A stretch of 64,000 bases of DNA from Heterobilharzia americana (GCA_944470555.2 OX104127.1:152225776-152289775); one strand, 5' to 3'. Numbered from the stretch's first letter, positions 36,769-48,570 are shown. Notes: generated by a model not told the origin, from the letters alone. Made by a program: numbers and translations.

Positions 36769-37164
36769 TTGAAACAGAAAAGGCATGGCCGAAACCAGTC
36801 AGGACGCAAAACCCTTAGTATGAAATTTTCTCAGGGAATCCAGGGAGTAGTGGGTTTAGTCCACCTAGTAAACTCAGGGCATTTCATAGATACCTGTCAA
36901 GTACTTAATGTCATACACTGCATACCAAAGGCAGTACTATGTGTAGCTCGCCACTGCCCGTTCAAATTAGCTGAGGCAGTTGCAATGAGATTAATGCAAA
37001 CCGAACTATCCATTCAGAACGAACATGTTCAAGCGTTACTCCTCCCTTATAGGTTACCCCCATTTTTCCTACTTTCTGTATTTCCGTTTACCATAACAGT
37101 CTCCATCTGCATATGTATCATTGAAATATTGATAAATTTAACAAAAAAACCGACTTCCTTTTAG
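36769..37164 (+). pseudogene. Penelope-like element C-terminal fragment
   Basis: The 131-codon plus frame contains GLVHLVNSGHFIDTCQVLNV and KLAEAVAMRLMQTELSIQNE then HVQALLLP. This matches the end of PLE GIY-YIG domains, where a HLxxTGH block is followed by AEAxAI...LCVQ and a final LPW. The catalytic YIG end is absent and the last ~45 codons are read-through. It is a 5'-truncated, dead fragment. Confidence 0.72.
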
Positions 37165-37600
37165 TAGCTAAATCAGATTTCATTTTGAAGCTGTATTCCC
37201 CTTAAAATTGGCTGGTATCAGTGGTGTACAATTCCATTTTATAAGTGAGAATTTGTTGGAAGAAATATTCCGCGTTCAGACTGTTCTTAGTTAATGATAA
37301 GAGAACCATTGAAAAGACAAGAATTTGAGCGAATACATATTTCTGTAAAGTCTCCTCAGGCTGTACCTTTAAATAAGATATTTGATACTTAGGAACAAAC
37401 ACGTCGAGTGGTTACATGAACTTTTTACAGTTATATGTACATTAAGCTGGTTATGGGATTAAAACTGCGTAACACCTTATTACACAAGATTTCGGATGAC
37501 TACTATTAAAGAATACTAATAGGTATGAAGATCACCAATTTAAATTGCATCAAATTAAAAAATAAATAAATCCTCACAAAACCCCAAACTGACCCACTCT
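37165..37600. other. Spacer, nothing recognised
   Basis: About 0.44 kb; no feature seen. Confidence 0.4.
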
Positions 37601-37604
37601 GGTG

Positions 37605-37975
37605 CTCATCAGTGACTCGTTTCGAGAGGTGATTCCCGAAGTTCTAATCAGAAGTCGTGACCAGTGGGACCAACCAAGTCGGACGTAAAGATAGTTACTC
37701 AACGACGGCATTGGATGGAGGTTACGCAATGTCATGAACTGACCGAAGTAGGAAATATGGACCGTCAGATTCCAACCCAGTGGCTGAATGGCAGCGAAAT
37801 CCGAAGGTCCTGGGTTCGATCTCTGGCGGGATAATGGGTGTGCTAAGGAGTCCTAAGACGAAGCGACTGTTCAGTGCTTCAACGTTTTCAGTGGTTCTCC
37901 AAATGATGTAAGTCCGTGATGAATACCACCCAAAAATTAAATATCGTGACAGGCAATCATTAAATGTAGGAAACT
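37605..37975 (+). mobile_element. Second tRNA-headed repeat family with hammerhead-derived core
   Basis: A ~160 bp 5' part is shared with 41.5-41.7 kb. Then comes a tRNA-like head (37,778-37,832: A box AGTGGCTGAATGGCAGCG, B box TGGGTTCGATCTC), and the core CTAAGGA (37,843-37,849), GTCC, GAC, GAAG and a TTC triplet before AGTGCTTC. The family end is ATGATGTAAGTCCGTGATGA. A tRNA-Ser-like head is suggested by the A-box wording only. Confidence 0.65.
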
Positions 37976-38039
37976 GCATTCAAATAAAGATAAAATTATG
38001 GGAATGAAAATCGAAGTGATAAGCAGAAACAAACGAAAT

Positions 38040-39720
38040 CAATCACTTTTTGTCTGAATTTCTTAAGTTCTATCTTTGCAGATGGGCATAGAATGCTTGA
38101 ATTGTTTTTACACATACAGCTCAGGTTTCATGATTTTTATTGCAGTTTGAAGAACAATTCTTACTGCTTATTGCATCCGAATTGGTATATTGTGAGTTAC
38201 TGAGAAAGCAGACTTAATGTCAACATTGTGATCAGTATCAGTTAGGCGGGACTGGACAAAAGATCTCGTAATCTTCTTTATCTCTCCTTTTACTAGTTAT
38301 ACTGGTAGATGTTCTTTTGCACTCTGTGAAAGGGTTCTGGCTGTTCGGCCTAAACAGCTGACTCCACAGAAGTAGTTGAGTTTATAAATACACATTGACA
38401 TAGACATATGGGAGATCCTATCTTTCATGTGTGGTGGCAAGACATGTCTATTGCTGAACGTCATTCCCAGATTGGCTGTAAGAAAAGTATTCTTTAATGA
38501 ATGCTGAAGTCTACTTGCAATGGTTTCGGCTAGATTAACCCCCCCTCACAAGCGGAAGTTTAAACAACATCTACTTCTTTAAACAGGCTGAGACGACTAG
38601 CTTTTCCGTTCTGCTTGTCATATTTTTGCTACTGAAATTGTCGGAGTATTAATTCTATCTGAAAGTGTCCATCAAAACTTGTAACTTTATCTATCATAGT
38701 ATCGCCGAAAATTATTCTTCTACTTTCAAATAGCCACTGAACCAAGTTCCTTTTTCTACCTGGATAGAACAAAACTATGAAAGTATATTTAACTTTTACT
38801 CCAAGATGGTTCGTGGTAAACACTTATGGCGATCTCTCTTCCTTCTGATCTAGATGGATAGACATCTAAGGAAGAGTTTTTATGAGAATTATCCAGTTCA
38901 TGTGAGAATGTTATTCATGGATTTGATATATTAAAAGCTACCGGTAATCCATTTGTCTTAATCTTCTTAAAATAACAAAGGTATCCTCAATATATCTGCA
39001 ATAAGTATTCAGTGGGTCTACGTATGGCTTCAAAATACCATTTTGCAACTCTGAAATGAACAGGTTGGTAAATATTGGTCTAAATGGGGAGCTCATTGTT
39101 TCGCCATGTATCCTGGATGTTCTTATGCTGAGTTGTGCATACCTAAAATTTATTTTAATAGTACATCATCTTTATGAATTTTAGGTAGTCTATATAATCT
39201 GGGAATATTAATTCCTGTAGGTCTCAAATATTTATACCTTTCGGGTGCGATAATTTGTCTTCCTGTCAGTAACTTCGGGGAATTAGTTATTTCTTATTCT
39301 ATCTCCAGGGTCATGTTCTTAGCACCTCGTAATTTCTGAAACTTAAATTCATTGCTTACAATCACATTTATGCTTCTGATGTAATCCATCCTGTCTAATA
39401 ACACTACACAATTGCTCTAGTTTAGCCAAGTTATAATGAGATTCTGATAGGATTTCAACCGCTTAAGTGCTTCTCTATGCCTTTTGGTGAGCAATGACTT
39501 CATTTTAGACTTTAAATTCTGGTATCTGATGAGAGTTGCTTTCAAATTCTCTTCCTCAGATTCTGCTGTTGGAACTAGGTTTACTGTCGATGATATATAA
39601 TTCTGGAATTGAACCTCTGTTTCCAGCTGGTCTGTATTCTTTCTCAGGTCATAAAATCTACATCCAAGGGATAAAACTCATTTCAAACTTATTCAGTGAA
39701 GAAAGAGATCAGCTATGAAC
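38040..39720 (-). pseudogene. Penelope-like element, near full-length RT + GIY-YIG pseudogene
   Basis: Minus strand, from ~39,650 down. N-terminal stretch with LTKRHREALKRLKS, then NIPRLYRLPKIHKDD, a conserved PLE block. Then GETMSSPFRPIFTNLF (family: GSPxSPxxANLF) and CRYIEDTFVIL, where the catalytic YVDD box has become YIED. After stops and a degenerate RT end, MKDRISHMSMSMCIYKLNYF, then LGRTARTLSQSAKEHLPV and MKPELYV represent the cysteine linker and GIY-YIG endonuclease. Several nonsense codons interrupt it. The 64-codon frame at 38,629-38,823 is not the coding frame throughout. No terminal repeats were identified. Confidence 0.85.
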
Positions 39721-40465
39721 ATAGCCTTTCAAATAAATAGGGAATTTGCATTGTGCCGATTGCTTTGAAATTTATTTTATGACACGAAGTTTCTCATTCT
39801 CGGCTAGTATCACTCACAATGATGGTGAGTGATTTGGACTAAATTCATAAAACTTTCTGATAGTTGTACATATGGTTTGCTTAATGTACACAGAAGTGGA
39901 ATCTAGACTTCTTGTCAGTCACTAATAAAAATTTAAGGATAGTCCAATAAACTGAGAAAAGTTCACTCAAGGAATGAATATACTATAAAGTGAGACAATA
40001 AAAAGTATTTGATGAAATTTAATTTCGTGTTTATTCTTTGGTGATGCGACATCAAAATTGGTCTGCTCCGGTCAATACAGACAATAATAAAATATTAGTC
40101 AAAACGACTTTGGAATCATTTAAACAATTAGGTTGTATTCTGTTGATTAGCTCACAGTAATTATCTCGGCCTTTAGAATAGTGATGTGATATGTAACATA
40201 CACCTGGATGCAATTAGTAACTAACAAGTTCAATTAATTGACAGTAACCTTGCATAAAATCTATGCAATGCATTATTTCTCCTCATAAGTCTTTATTCAA
40301 TATATCCGGGGTATAAACCTTAAGCCGTCAAGTTTCTACTCATATCTAGAGAGCCGAAGCGTTGGAGGGATCACCTGATTAGAGATCCTTGCAAACTGAG
40401 ATCATGTTACAGTAACCGGTCGATAAATAAACACTATTACCACTTGAATCTAGACAGACAGAATA
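39721..40465. other. Spacer, nothing recognised
   Basis: About 0.75 kb of AT-rich DNA, no feature seen. Confidence 0.4.
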
Positions 40466-40469
40466 ACTC

Positions 40470-40860
40470 AGAATCACTGGTTCGAATACTGCGGGAACTC
40501 GGGTTTTAACTACAGCTTAAATGAACACCCAGTATCAATAACGCTAGTCTAGCAGACCATGTCTAACTTAAATGGTTCCGATACTAGTCAATACGAAGCT
40601 TACCCTCTACAATTCAGTCCCATTCAAATTTGGGTAGCGAGTTGTGGCTAGATACCCAGTTAGGTTACAATGAAAGGACATTTAGGTACCATAGATTTAC
40701 ATGACAAAGCCGAAAAAAATCTCTGTGAGTGAAGTGAAGACCTGAACATTGGCCTTGTCTAGTAACTCAGTTAGTAGGGTGTCAGGTTAGTTGCCTGAAA
40801 GACCACTGGTTTGAATCCTGTAGCAACCCAGGTTTTCATGATGTCATCAATCTTCACAGT
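40470..40860 (+). repeat. Two tRNA-like SINE heads (third family)
   Basis: At ~40,475-40,530: ACTGGTTCGAATACTGCGGG. At ~40,762-40,835: A-box-like AACTCAGTTAGTAGGGTG and B-box-like CTGGTTTGAATCC, followed by AACCCAGGTTTT and a short body. Related heads are at 11.2 and 42.4-42.95 kb. Stems are too degenerate for functional tRNAs. Confidence 0.55.
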
Positions 40861-40984
40861 ACCAGTAATGACTTAATGACAACTGGAATGACCTTCTTCT
40901 CCTCCGGTATTTTCTGCATCGAATAAATTAGCTTTCATTATGACTGTTTAAACTTCTATGAGATAATAATTTACTTGGTTTTGG

Positions 40985-41095
40985 CTATCATAATAAATAT
41001 TCAGGCACTATCGAGGCATCCGTATAGGACCCCATATGCCAACAGAGGTAGAACAATTCGATCCAGTATAACAACGGAGAAGCATATCAGTTGAC
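40985..41095 (+). mobile_element. Hammerhead-SINE tail fragment
   Basis: ATTCAGGCACTATCGAGGCA through GGACCCCATATGCCAACAGA and CAATTCGATCCAG matches the distal tail of the Sm-alpha-like family; no ribozyme is present. Confidence 0.65.
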
Positions 41096-41384
41096 AGTAA
41101 TAATTCCACTGGATAGATTTAAGTGCGCTAATACTTGAAATACAAATGAGATCTAAATTATATATTTAGGACATGCGCATAGCTATATATATCCATGAAT
41201 CAATATGCATGTTCATAGAGACTTTTCATTTAGGATTAGTTTTGTACCAAATGTTTCTGTAATATAGTGGTTGGTGCAATCATGCAAAACTTGAGGAACA
41301 TGATGCCGACAATTTCAGTCCTGAGTATACATACATCCATTTTGAGGTCATTTAGGGTTTTAATTTTAAGTCACTATTCATAAC

Positions 41385-41705
41385 GAACTGACACCGGTTG
41401 GAGAAATATTTAAAATCTGTAAGCACTGGATAGCTGTTCCTTCCTAATATGAGACTCCCCAACAGTATGCACCCGCCACCTGGTTAGGGATCGAACTAAA
41501 GACATCCAGATTTCCCGCCAAACGTGTTACCATTCAGCCACAAGGGCGGAATTCAACGGTTCACAATTTCCTACTTCTGTCAATTTGCAACTATCATCCA
41601 GTGTCTTTAGTTGACATCCACCTCACTTCCCATTGGTTGAACCCACAGGTTACGGTTTCTCATTAGAACTTTGGGATATCCACCTCGAAATACGTCACTA
41701 ATAAG
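41385..41705 (-). mobile_element. Second-family hammerhead-derived repeat, minus orientation
   Basis: On the minus strand: 5' body (RC of ~41,565-41,705), tRNA-like head (RC of ~41,480-41,550: TTGTGGCTGAATGGTAACAC; B box TAGTTCGATCCC), then ACTGTTGGGGAGTCTCATAT, a damaged GGAAC and CAGCTATCC. The core has a three-base-like insertion relative to CTGAGGA. With the copy at 41.77-42.06 kb it forms a head-to-head inverted pair. Confidence 0.65.
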
Positions 41706-41764
41706 CACCACACAGTGTTTCAGTTTAAGGTCGTAGATATTATTATTATATTGCCTTTAATTTT

Positions 41765-42060
41765 TTGTCGATGACTGGTTTAGACTGAAGTGATCGACAT
41801 GATTCCAGATGGATATCTCAAAGTGCTAATGAGAATCGGTAACCTATGGGTCAAACAGTCGAAAGTGAAGTGAATACCAATCGAAGACCTTGGATGATAG
41901 TCGCACTATTTCGCAAACTGACCATAGCCGGATCGTGGGTACATACTGTTGGAGAGTCCCATACTAGGACAAAACAGCTGTCCAGTGCTCCTATGCTTTC
42001 AATGTTTCTCCAGCTGATGTCAGTCTGTGATGAATTAGTGAATAAGTAATAAGTAAATGC
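41765..42060 (+). mobile_element. Second-family hammerhead-derived repeat, plus orientation
   Basis: Family 5' body (GAATCGGTAACCTATGGGTC) up to ~41,935 with the tRNA head deleted. Then ACTGTTGGAGA, GTCC, ATACTA, GGAC, AAAA (41,971-41,974), CAGCTGTC and CAGTGCTCC. Stem II and a palindromic stem III leading to a GTC triplet are preserved, while the CUGANGA box is not. Both frames here (41,846-42,049 and 41,851-42,090) are shadows. Confidence 0.65.
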
Positions 42061-42419
42061 TTCAGAATACCTATTTATCGGAGTGACCAAGCCAGTATTG
42101 GAAAATAAACGTATCTCAGATTCGACGTCTAGCCGTCAGTCAAATATCACGTTAGTAATTCAGACAGTAGTACAGAATAGTTCTCAAAAGAATTCCATGT
42201 GTCATATGAGGCTAACCACTTCACTAATCTTCCCATAAGAAAAATATTTTAATGGACTGTAGTCATTTGAAATAATTCTTCTAAAATAAATGAAACCTGA
42301 AACCAATTTTTTCTTACAAAGGTAAATAACCTGCAGTAAAAATTACACCAATAGGACTTTACTATGGAACTGTTCAAGTAGAAGATAACATGTACAATCA
42401 CTTTTGGGTCTATACTGAT

Positions 42420-42975
42420 TAACTGTAGTGATATTATTATAATTAGTTGCGACTTAATCAGCAGCTGGGTCTAAGTCAATATAGCATCGGATGGCTAATC
42501 TAAAGACCAGTGTTTTGAATCCTACTTTAACTCAGGTTTTTGCTTCACCGTCAATCATTACCCAGAATCAATGAAAACATCAGCCCACTGAAATGTGGCT
42601 ATTTCAAAGTCTTATTAATCATCAGTTAACTAAGAAAAAACAGTTTTGTTGTAAATTAATATTGAATCAATCTTTCATTGATGTTGAGTGTTGATTGAAG
42701 GTGAAATGGAAATTTGAGCAGCAACAGGATTCGAACCAGTGACCACTGAGTTTCTTACCTGGGGTTCTGCCAACTGAGCCGCCGGACCCAACTGCTGGTA
42801 ATATTTTCACTTTCACTTCAATCACTGAGGGTTTTGCCAGACTGCTACGCGAATTCGAGACGTATTACTATCACTTGACTGTTCCCGCTAGTTAGCAGTT
42901 AAGTCTCGGAGCTCATTTGGTAGAGCACCAGAGATTTCTGGTTCCAGTCATGCAGCAGCCCAAATTTTGCTTCCA
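42420..42975. repeat. Cluster of three tRNA-like SINE heads (third family)
   Basis: ~42,485-42,545 (+) has a degenerate B box (GTGTTTTGAATCC). ~42,715-42,790 (-) reads GGCTCAGTTGGCAGAACC and CTGGTTCGAATCC on the minus strand. ~42,905-42,960 (+) reads GAGCTCATTTGGTAGAGCAC and CTGGTTCCAGTC. All lack a fully paired cloverleaf. Confidence 0.55.
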
Positions 42976-44254
42976 CCCCCCGCTATAAAATCAGCAACGC
43001 ACGTTTCAGTAAGCAAAAAAGGGATGATTTATTTATCTGCTAATTGAAGTAAACGGAAATACATAGGTCAAACTTGGCATAAAATTACTTTTCACGCAAA
43101 CTGGTACAAATAATGAAATCGTAAACAAATAATTGGATGCCGGAACTGGTACAATCGTAGTATTGATTGTGAGAACAGAAAAGTACTAACTTGTCTTGTT
43201 TATGAGGAAGAAAAAATTGTTTTTCTGATTGTGTGTGTGCATTAATTTACGTGTATGTGCCAGTATGACTGTGTTTAGTAAGAAATACCACTCATAATTA
43301 CCACTGTAAATTGCGTATTGTGTAGCATTCATCCTAAAGCATACTTATATACTGCGTGTAGTTACCAATGCCAACATGCCAAAACGAAAGAATCAAATAT
43401 CACTTAATAGTATAGCGGTATGTATACACATTTATTTTTCTACATAACATGTATTAGTCATTCATCGTATTGAATTAGTTTTGATGAGATCGGCGAATCT
43501 CGAAATAGAGCAACCATTAAGATTTGTTTTGCCAAACTTGAATAGTGAAACACCAGCAGAAAGCTTATTTGTAGGCTTTGAAGTCAAAGTATATTTGACT
43601 AGTGAAAGATGCTAACTTGGTACACGTGTGTGCATGTGCAACCACGGTGAAAAACGATGTGACACCATACTCACAGTTTCGGTTAAGGGGTTAAGACTTG
43701 AAGAACAATAATTTAGATTCAGAACTGAATACACTATTAAAGACAAAAGCATTTTCAAGGTCTGTTTGCAATGTCAAGCGTAAAATTCTATTAAGAAAAC
43801 CTTTCTCGTCGAAATTCACTCAGATCACCTTTTGAAATAAAACGCTATCCAGCAATGTACTATTAACTGGGCTTCCTACAATTCATCCATCAACCTTAAG
43901 ATGGTATAGAACCTTTTTGAACACATTATATCTTCTGCTCTATGGAATAATTGCATGCAACTGAGAAGAAATAAATGATAAGCAGTTAACTCGTTCTCAG
44001 AAGTGATATTCTAATTACTTAATTTACGAAAATTAAATAACTTGTTCATCGATTAAGAGTCTGTATGATAGCAGACTGTACCTAGTATATATTAACTCTA
44101 ATGTACACATAGGAAGCTTAGACTTCTGAATGGCTAATCCCTCAGCAGACTAAAAAATATGTCTCAAACAGATTTTATAGATGGGTTTAAATGACCTATC
44201 TATATCCATTTTTTGCTCAAAATCAGTAACATATATAGCGAATGAGGATCTCGG
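42976..44254. other. 1.3 kb spacer, nothing recognised
   Basis: AT-rich DNA, no supported gene. Confidence 0.4.
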
Positions 44255-44707
44255 ATGTACATTTCAAACATTAATCGAATAAGGCGACTTCGTTTGCTTC
44301 AAAATGACGAGTTTGGGATACATAAGCCAAAAACAGCTAAATTTTACAGATCATATCTGAAAACTCATGTTTCCACTTTGTGTGAATTCGATGACTCAGA
44401 CTTCCTAAATGATTCAACTTGAGTACTCAGCAAAATGAAAGTTGATTCGCGATGTCCAGATATGTCGCCATGAGGTGAAGCTAGCGAATTTCCGATTAGC
44501 GGGTATTCTTCTGAAGAACTATCTGTTCCATTTAGTGAAGAAAAAAGTAAAGACTTGCAAATATTGGAGATTAATAAATATATATTAGAATGAGGAATGG
44601 AACTGCGGAATTTTTCTAACCTTCGGCAACTATTAAATGACCTTGAAGTCACCAATGAAGAAATCAATGTTTCCTTAAACTTTCAATATACAAATGAAAA
44701 GAAATAA
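44255..44707 (+). pseudogene. 150-codon frame interrupted only by TGA
   Basis: From ATG at 44,255 to TAA at 44,705 there is one frame with TGA at codons 56 (44,420), 73 (44,471) and 113 (44,591) and no TAA or TAG. The translation is protein-like and charged: RRLRLLQNDEFGIHKPK, SGYSSEELSVPFSEEKSKD, LLNDLEVTNEEIN. I do not recognise the family. The simplest reading is a pseudogene with CGA-to-TGA or TGG-to-TGA changes. The last 24 codons lie inside the 0.8 kb duplication. The 100-codon antisense frame is a shadow. Confidence 0.4.
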
Positions 44708-45431
44708 TAGTAAATATGCTGATGTTTTTTAACCATGTTAAAGAACCCATCTACAATTTAAACTGTCTCTATTACCGCTGAAACTTAGAGTACACACGAT
44801 GAAGACATTCATCTATGTTACTACATAGCATTAGTCTACCTGAACTATGATATCGACGTAAATAAGCCTTCATGTATTCGACTGTAGCTTCCCAATTATT
44901 TGTGTAAACTCCTTCATGTAGAAGGGTCTGAGAACTCGAGTTTGAGAATCTCAAGAGATATTGAGCACATGACATTGGTTTTAGGCGGAGACTTACAGAA
45001 TTTCGGTGAAGCTGAAGAGTGAGGACTGACGGGGAATTACTTGTTGTTCGCTTGCTCCTTTATGACTCAGTGAGTACTACGAAGGGAGCTAAAATGAAGG
45101 CTGTTATCAGGTCTTAGTGTGTGTAACCTAATACTGAAGTGCACTCCATTGTTTACTTCTTGTCTATGGTTTTGTATTTGATGAGGAATGTGGGCTCATT
45201 GAAAACCCCTCAGAATTAGCCAATGTTGGAAGACGACAAAATGAGCAATAATTCCCTTCAACTCAGTCGTAATTATCATCACTATCAAAATTCTACATAA
45301 ACCCATCGATAATTAGCGATTTCATTTCAATAATTCAAAGCTTCTGAGAACGACCTCACTGTCACTTCCAGCCTGACTGGTCACCTCAAGGTTTTTTGGT
45401 GGTCGCTGAAAGGCGCGAAATTCTATAGTCC
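44635..45431 (+). repeat. Direct ~0.8 kb duplication, copy B
   Basis: Partner of 34,171-34,967. It overlaps the 3' end of the TGA-interrupted frame and ends shortly after GGCGCGAAATTCTATAGTCC. No poly(A) or (ATT)n tail and no obvious target-site duplication at either copy, so a LINE-type origin is not shown. Confidence 0.93.
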
Positions 45432-46478
45432 CGCTCAATGAAGATGTACTAGTCTCTCACTGTGAAAGATTGTATTACACCATTGTTTTTACAGAATACT
45501 TTTCATTTAAACGCATAGAATAAACAGTGCACAATAAGTGGATTAGCACTTATCCTTATCATCATTTCTTTTAATTTGCTTTCATGTTTTAGGAACAAGT
45601 CAAATTTTTTAAATAAGTAACAAATAATTTTCTTAACATGTCAAAAGTAATTATCTTTGATACCAGAAATAAGCAGTCATTTGAAAATATGTAGACTTTG
45701 GATTTTTCAATTCCCTTTTATTGTATCCAAATAAATTTTAACTATCCACGCAAACACCATCTGTTCCTAATTACTTCAATATTTTATGCCTTTTTACATT
45801 TTAACAAAATTGAAGATGTGAAGTAAATATAAAACAAAAGTGAAGTAAATATTCATTTTTTTATCATAATAACAATGGTTGCATTTTTGTAAATAATTTG
45901 ATTAAACAGATAATTTTTATTTTAAAATCCCATTTTCTGTTTTATTTTGTCCAGCGTATACATAAAATTGTATGTAGAGTAAATTTGCTAATTTCATTGC
46001 ATGAAATTTACTAAGCTAATGAGAGTTGGTGGGAAATACGAATTTCGAAATTTTCAGACACAATTACTGCATGGGAATATACATTTGGATTTACAATCAA
46101 GATACCTTTGGCAAAAAAATAATTTTGTACTGCCTTGAGTGCAGAATACAAATTACTTAGGAAAATTTTCGCTAGTTATTCAAGTATGCCAATTTAAAGT
46201 TTACCCAAATTAAGGGCTTGTTGCACAGAGACGTTAGTGTAAATTTCAAGGTATCACAATATCTAGATAGTGCAACTAGAAGACGAAGTTTATTTTTACA
46301 GTATTATGTATTTGGACAATATATTTCAAACAATCTGATCACCCACTTATTTGTCAACATGATTTATATAAAACCGAAGAATGGGACGAAATAAAAATAA
46401 TGGGGGTTAGGTTAGGAAGGATGAGAATAAAAAGGAAGAGTGACATAGTTGATTTTTATATCAGGATTTTTTGAAAAC
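45432..46478. other. 1.0 kb very AT-rich spacer
   Basis: Nothing recognised. Confidence 0.4.
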
Positions 46479-46850
46479 CTAACCAACGTAGGTGTAGTGT
46501 AAGAAAAAATTGATTGGCACACATAAAGGTGGTTTCAGTTTGTGTATGGCTATCGCTTTTGCAAATCTCAGTATGCCTCCCCGACCTCTATATAAAATTA
46601 TAATATCTGCTTGAATGTTACTTTCGCAACCCGTTCCTATAAAATATCTAGTCATGGATGAAGAAGATTGCCTCTCACCTCCATCTGTTTTTGAAGCCAT
46701 TTAAGTACATGCCCTGCTACCCTCAACTGGGTGGCTCGATTACTTCTACGTATGCCTGTGGGACCACACACACATGTAAAATTTTGAACATAATGTGATG
46801 TGATGTAATCATTTATACAGTGTTCAGGTTTGTGGTGAAGCATTTGCTTT
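46479..46850 (-). pseudogene. Penelope-like element GIY-YIG fragment
   Basis: Two overlapping minus frames joined by a frameshift near 46,680. The upstream one reads VQNFTCVCGPTGIRRSNRAT then RVAGHVLKWLQKQME, the start of the GIY-YIG domain where IG(R)xxR and H..KWL are typical. The downstream one reads SSSSMTRYFIGTG and GILRFAKAIAIHKLKPPLCV, the domain end. Dead C-terminal fragment, about 370 bp. Confidence 0.78.
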
Positions 46851-47099
46851 GTCTTTCTTCAATACCACAAAATTAATGAAGACAAATATGACTGGAGGGA
46901 AGGAGATTACTCTAGGTTTGCGAACAAACTGGGGACTCACTCCAGTTACTCCATAGAGTGGTGTCTTAGCCATGTCACCGAGATTCTTGATCACTGCATA
47001 ACATCACCCAGCGTCATCTGGTCTAGTCAGTGACTCAGCTTTTCCTAATTAAATTTTCGCTTTTATCACCGAACTTCTCTTACCACTGTCATATCCATC

Positions 47100-47250
47100 C
47101 TGGTGACTAGGAATGAAATCCAAAACTCCCGTTCCGTCCTATTTGAGACTCGTTAGCTGGATGCATCTACACCCTAGTGAATGATGCTGTTCCCACTGAG
47201 ACTGAAACCCAGTACGCATCGCTTCAAACACCAAAGCATTCTTTTACCAC
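47100..47250 (-). mobile_element. Hammerhead-containing SINE, degenerate
   Basis: RC gives CTAACGA, GTCTCAAATAGGAC, GGAAC and GGGAGTTTTGG: stem II kept, the CUGANGA box one off, GAAA altered and the cleavage triplet lost. The tRNA-like head is partly preserved upstream (RC of ~47,195-47,245). Confidence 0.75.
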
Positions 47251-48344
47251 CCTTGTAAACACAGCAGCATAGCCACTAATGGATTAACTATAGGAATTGG
47301 TATCATAATAAGTTAAGTTAGTAATGACTCAATATCCATAACTATGATCCACCACCTTTAAATGATAACTGACTTCTCAAATTTTATCAGTCATCCATCA
47401 CCTTCGTCAGAAACGATCAGTTTCTAGGCTGCAACAACAGTAAAATCCTAGTTGTCACATGATATTATATTCATATTCCATAAATACAAAAAAATGCATT
47501 GCTAGCAGTTTGAACCATCAGCAACTGAGTAGACAGCTTTTCAAACTTCCCAAAACAATCTAAACTCAGAGAAGCTTAAATGGCTTTCTACACACTAAGT
47601 ACAATTTATCCAGTGGAAAGCCACCTAAGTATTTAATTCAAAGTAGGCTATGTTAACTTGTTAACCAATGATTAATAACGCCAAAAGACGTGCACTCTAG
47701 TGGGAAACCCGTAACTTCTCTTTAAAACCAGTGATGCATAATTTACAACGAAAATTAAGGGGACCCTGTACCTTCTAGAATCTGAATGTTATGCATTTCA
47801 TTTATAACAGCATTTTCCGCTCTCTTATCCAGATATGTAAAATCGAAATTTGAATTTTATTTCAAGACATGTAGTCAATTTGAGTTTTTTAACAAGCTTT
47901 ATTGCAATGTTATACAATGATACATAACACAAATAGCTCATAGTTAACATAATCTTTGGTCAACATGCATTTTAGGTCAGTCGAAAAATATTATTCGACT
48001 GTAATAATAAAAACAGTTATTTGACTTAGATTGTACATAAAGACAACGTTATGACATGAGCCACAGATATTTTGAAACTAATACAAACTACCAAGCAAGC
48101 ATGTCTAATTCTTGGTTGGTTTGTTGATGATTAGATTCAATACAAACTTACACAGTATTTTAGTCGGTTGATAAATTTAATCAAATATCATAAGTCAGTA
48201 GGGATACAAATGAGCAGATATGCTATTCGGCACAAACATTCAGGAATTCCTTTTCATAAATGAATGCACAGTGAAATTCAGAGCGAACACCAATCCCCAC
48301 AAGATTATGAAGCTATAATATAACTGGTTTAAGTAAAATTTATG
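47251..48344. other. 1.1 kb spacer, nothing recognised
   Basis: No supported gene or family repeat. Confidence 0.4.
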
Positions 48345-48570
48345 ATGGGTAAGGGCTATTAGCAGAATCCAGAACACTCATTTTAACCTATTTGGGACCC
48401 ATCAGCTGGATGTACCTACCTCCCAGAGAGTAATACTGTTCCAACAAGGGCTCGGACTCGAGACATATCGGTTGAAACGCCAAAGCCTTGTCCGCCAGGT
48501 CACTGAGTTACGATAGCCACTTCTTGTGAGACGGGTGTAGTTTTAATGCTGTTACCTGTATTATCCCGTT
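48345..48570 (-). mobile_element. Hammerhead-containing SINE, minus orientation
   Basis: RC: tRNA-like head (~48,530-48,455), then CTGATGG, GTCCCAAATAGG, TTAAAATG and TTCTGGATTC. CTGATGA, GGAC and GAAA are all changed, so it is not a functional ribozyme. The minus frame of 98 codons at 48,500-48,796 is a shadow of the SINE pair. Confidence 0.78.

Noticed and set aside
44255..44707. TGA-interrupted frame as a selenoprotein or mitochondrial-code insert
   Set aside because: The composition is soluble and charged, unlike mitochondrial membrane proteins. No SECIS-like element was identified, and three scattered TGAs fit decay better.
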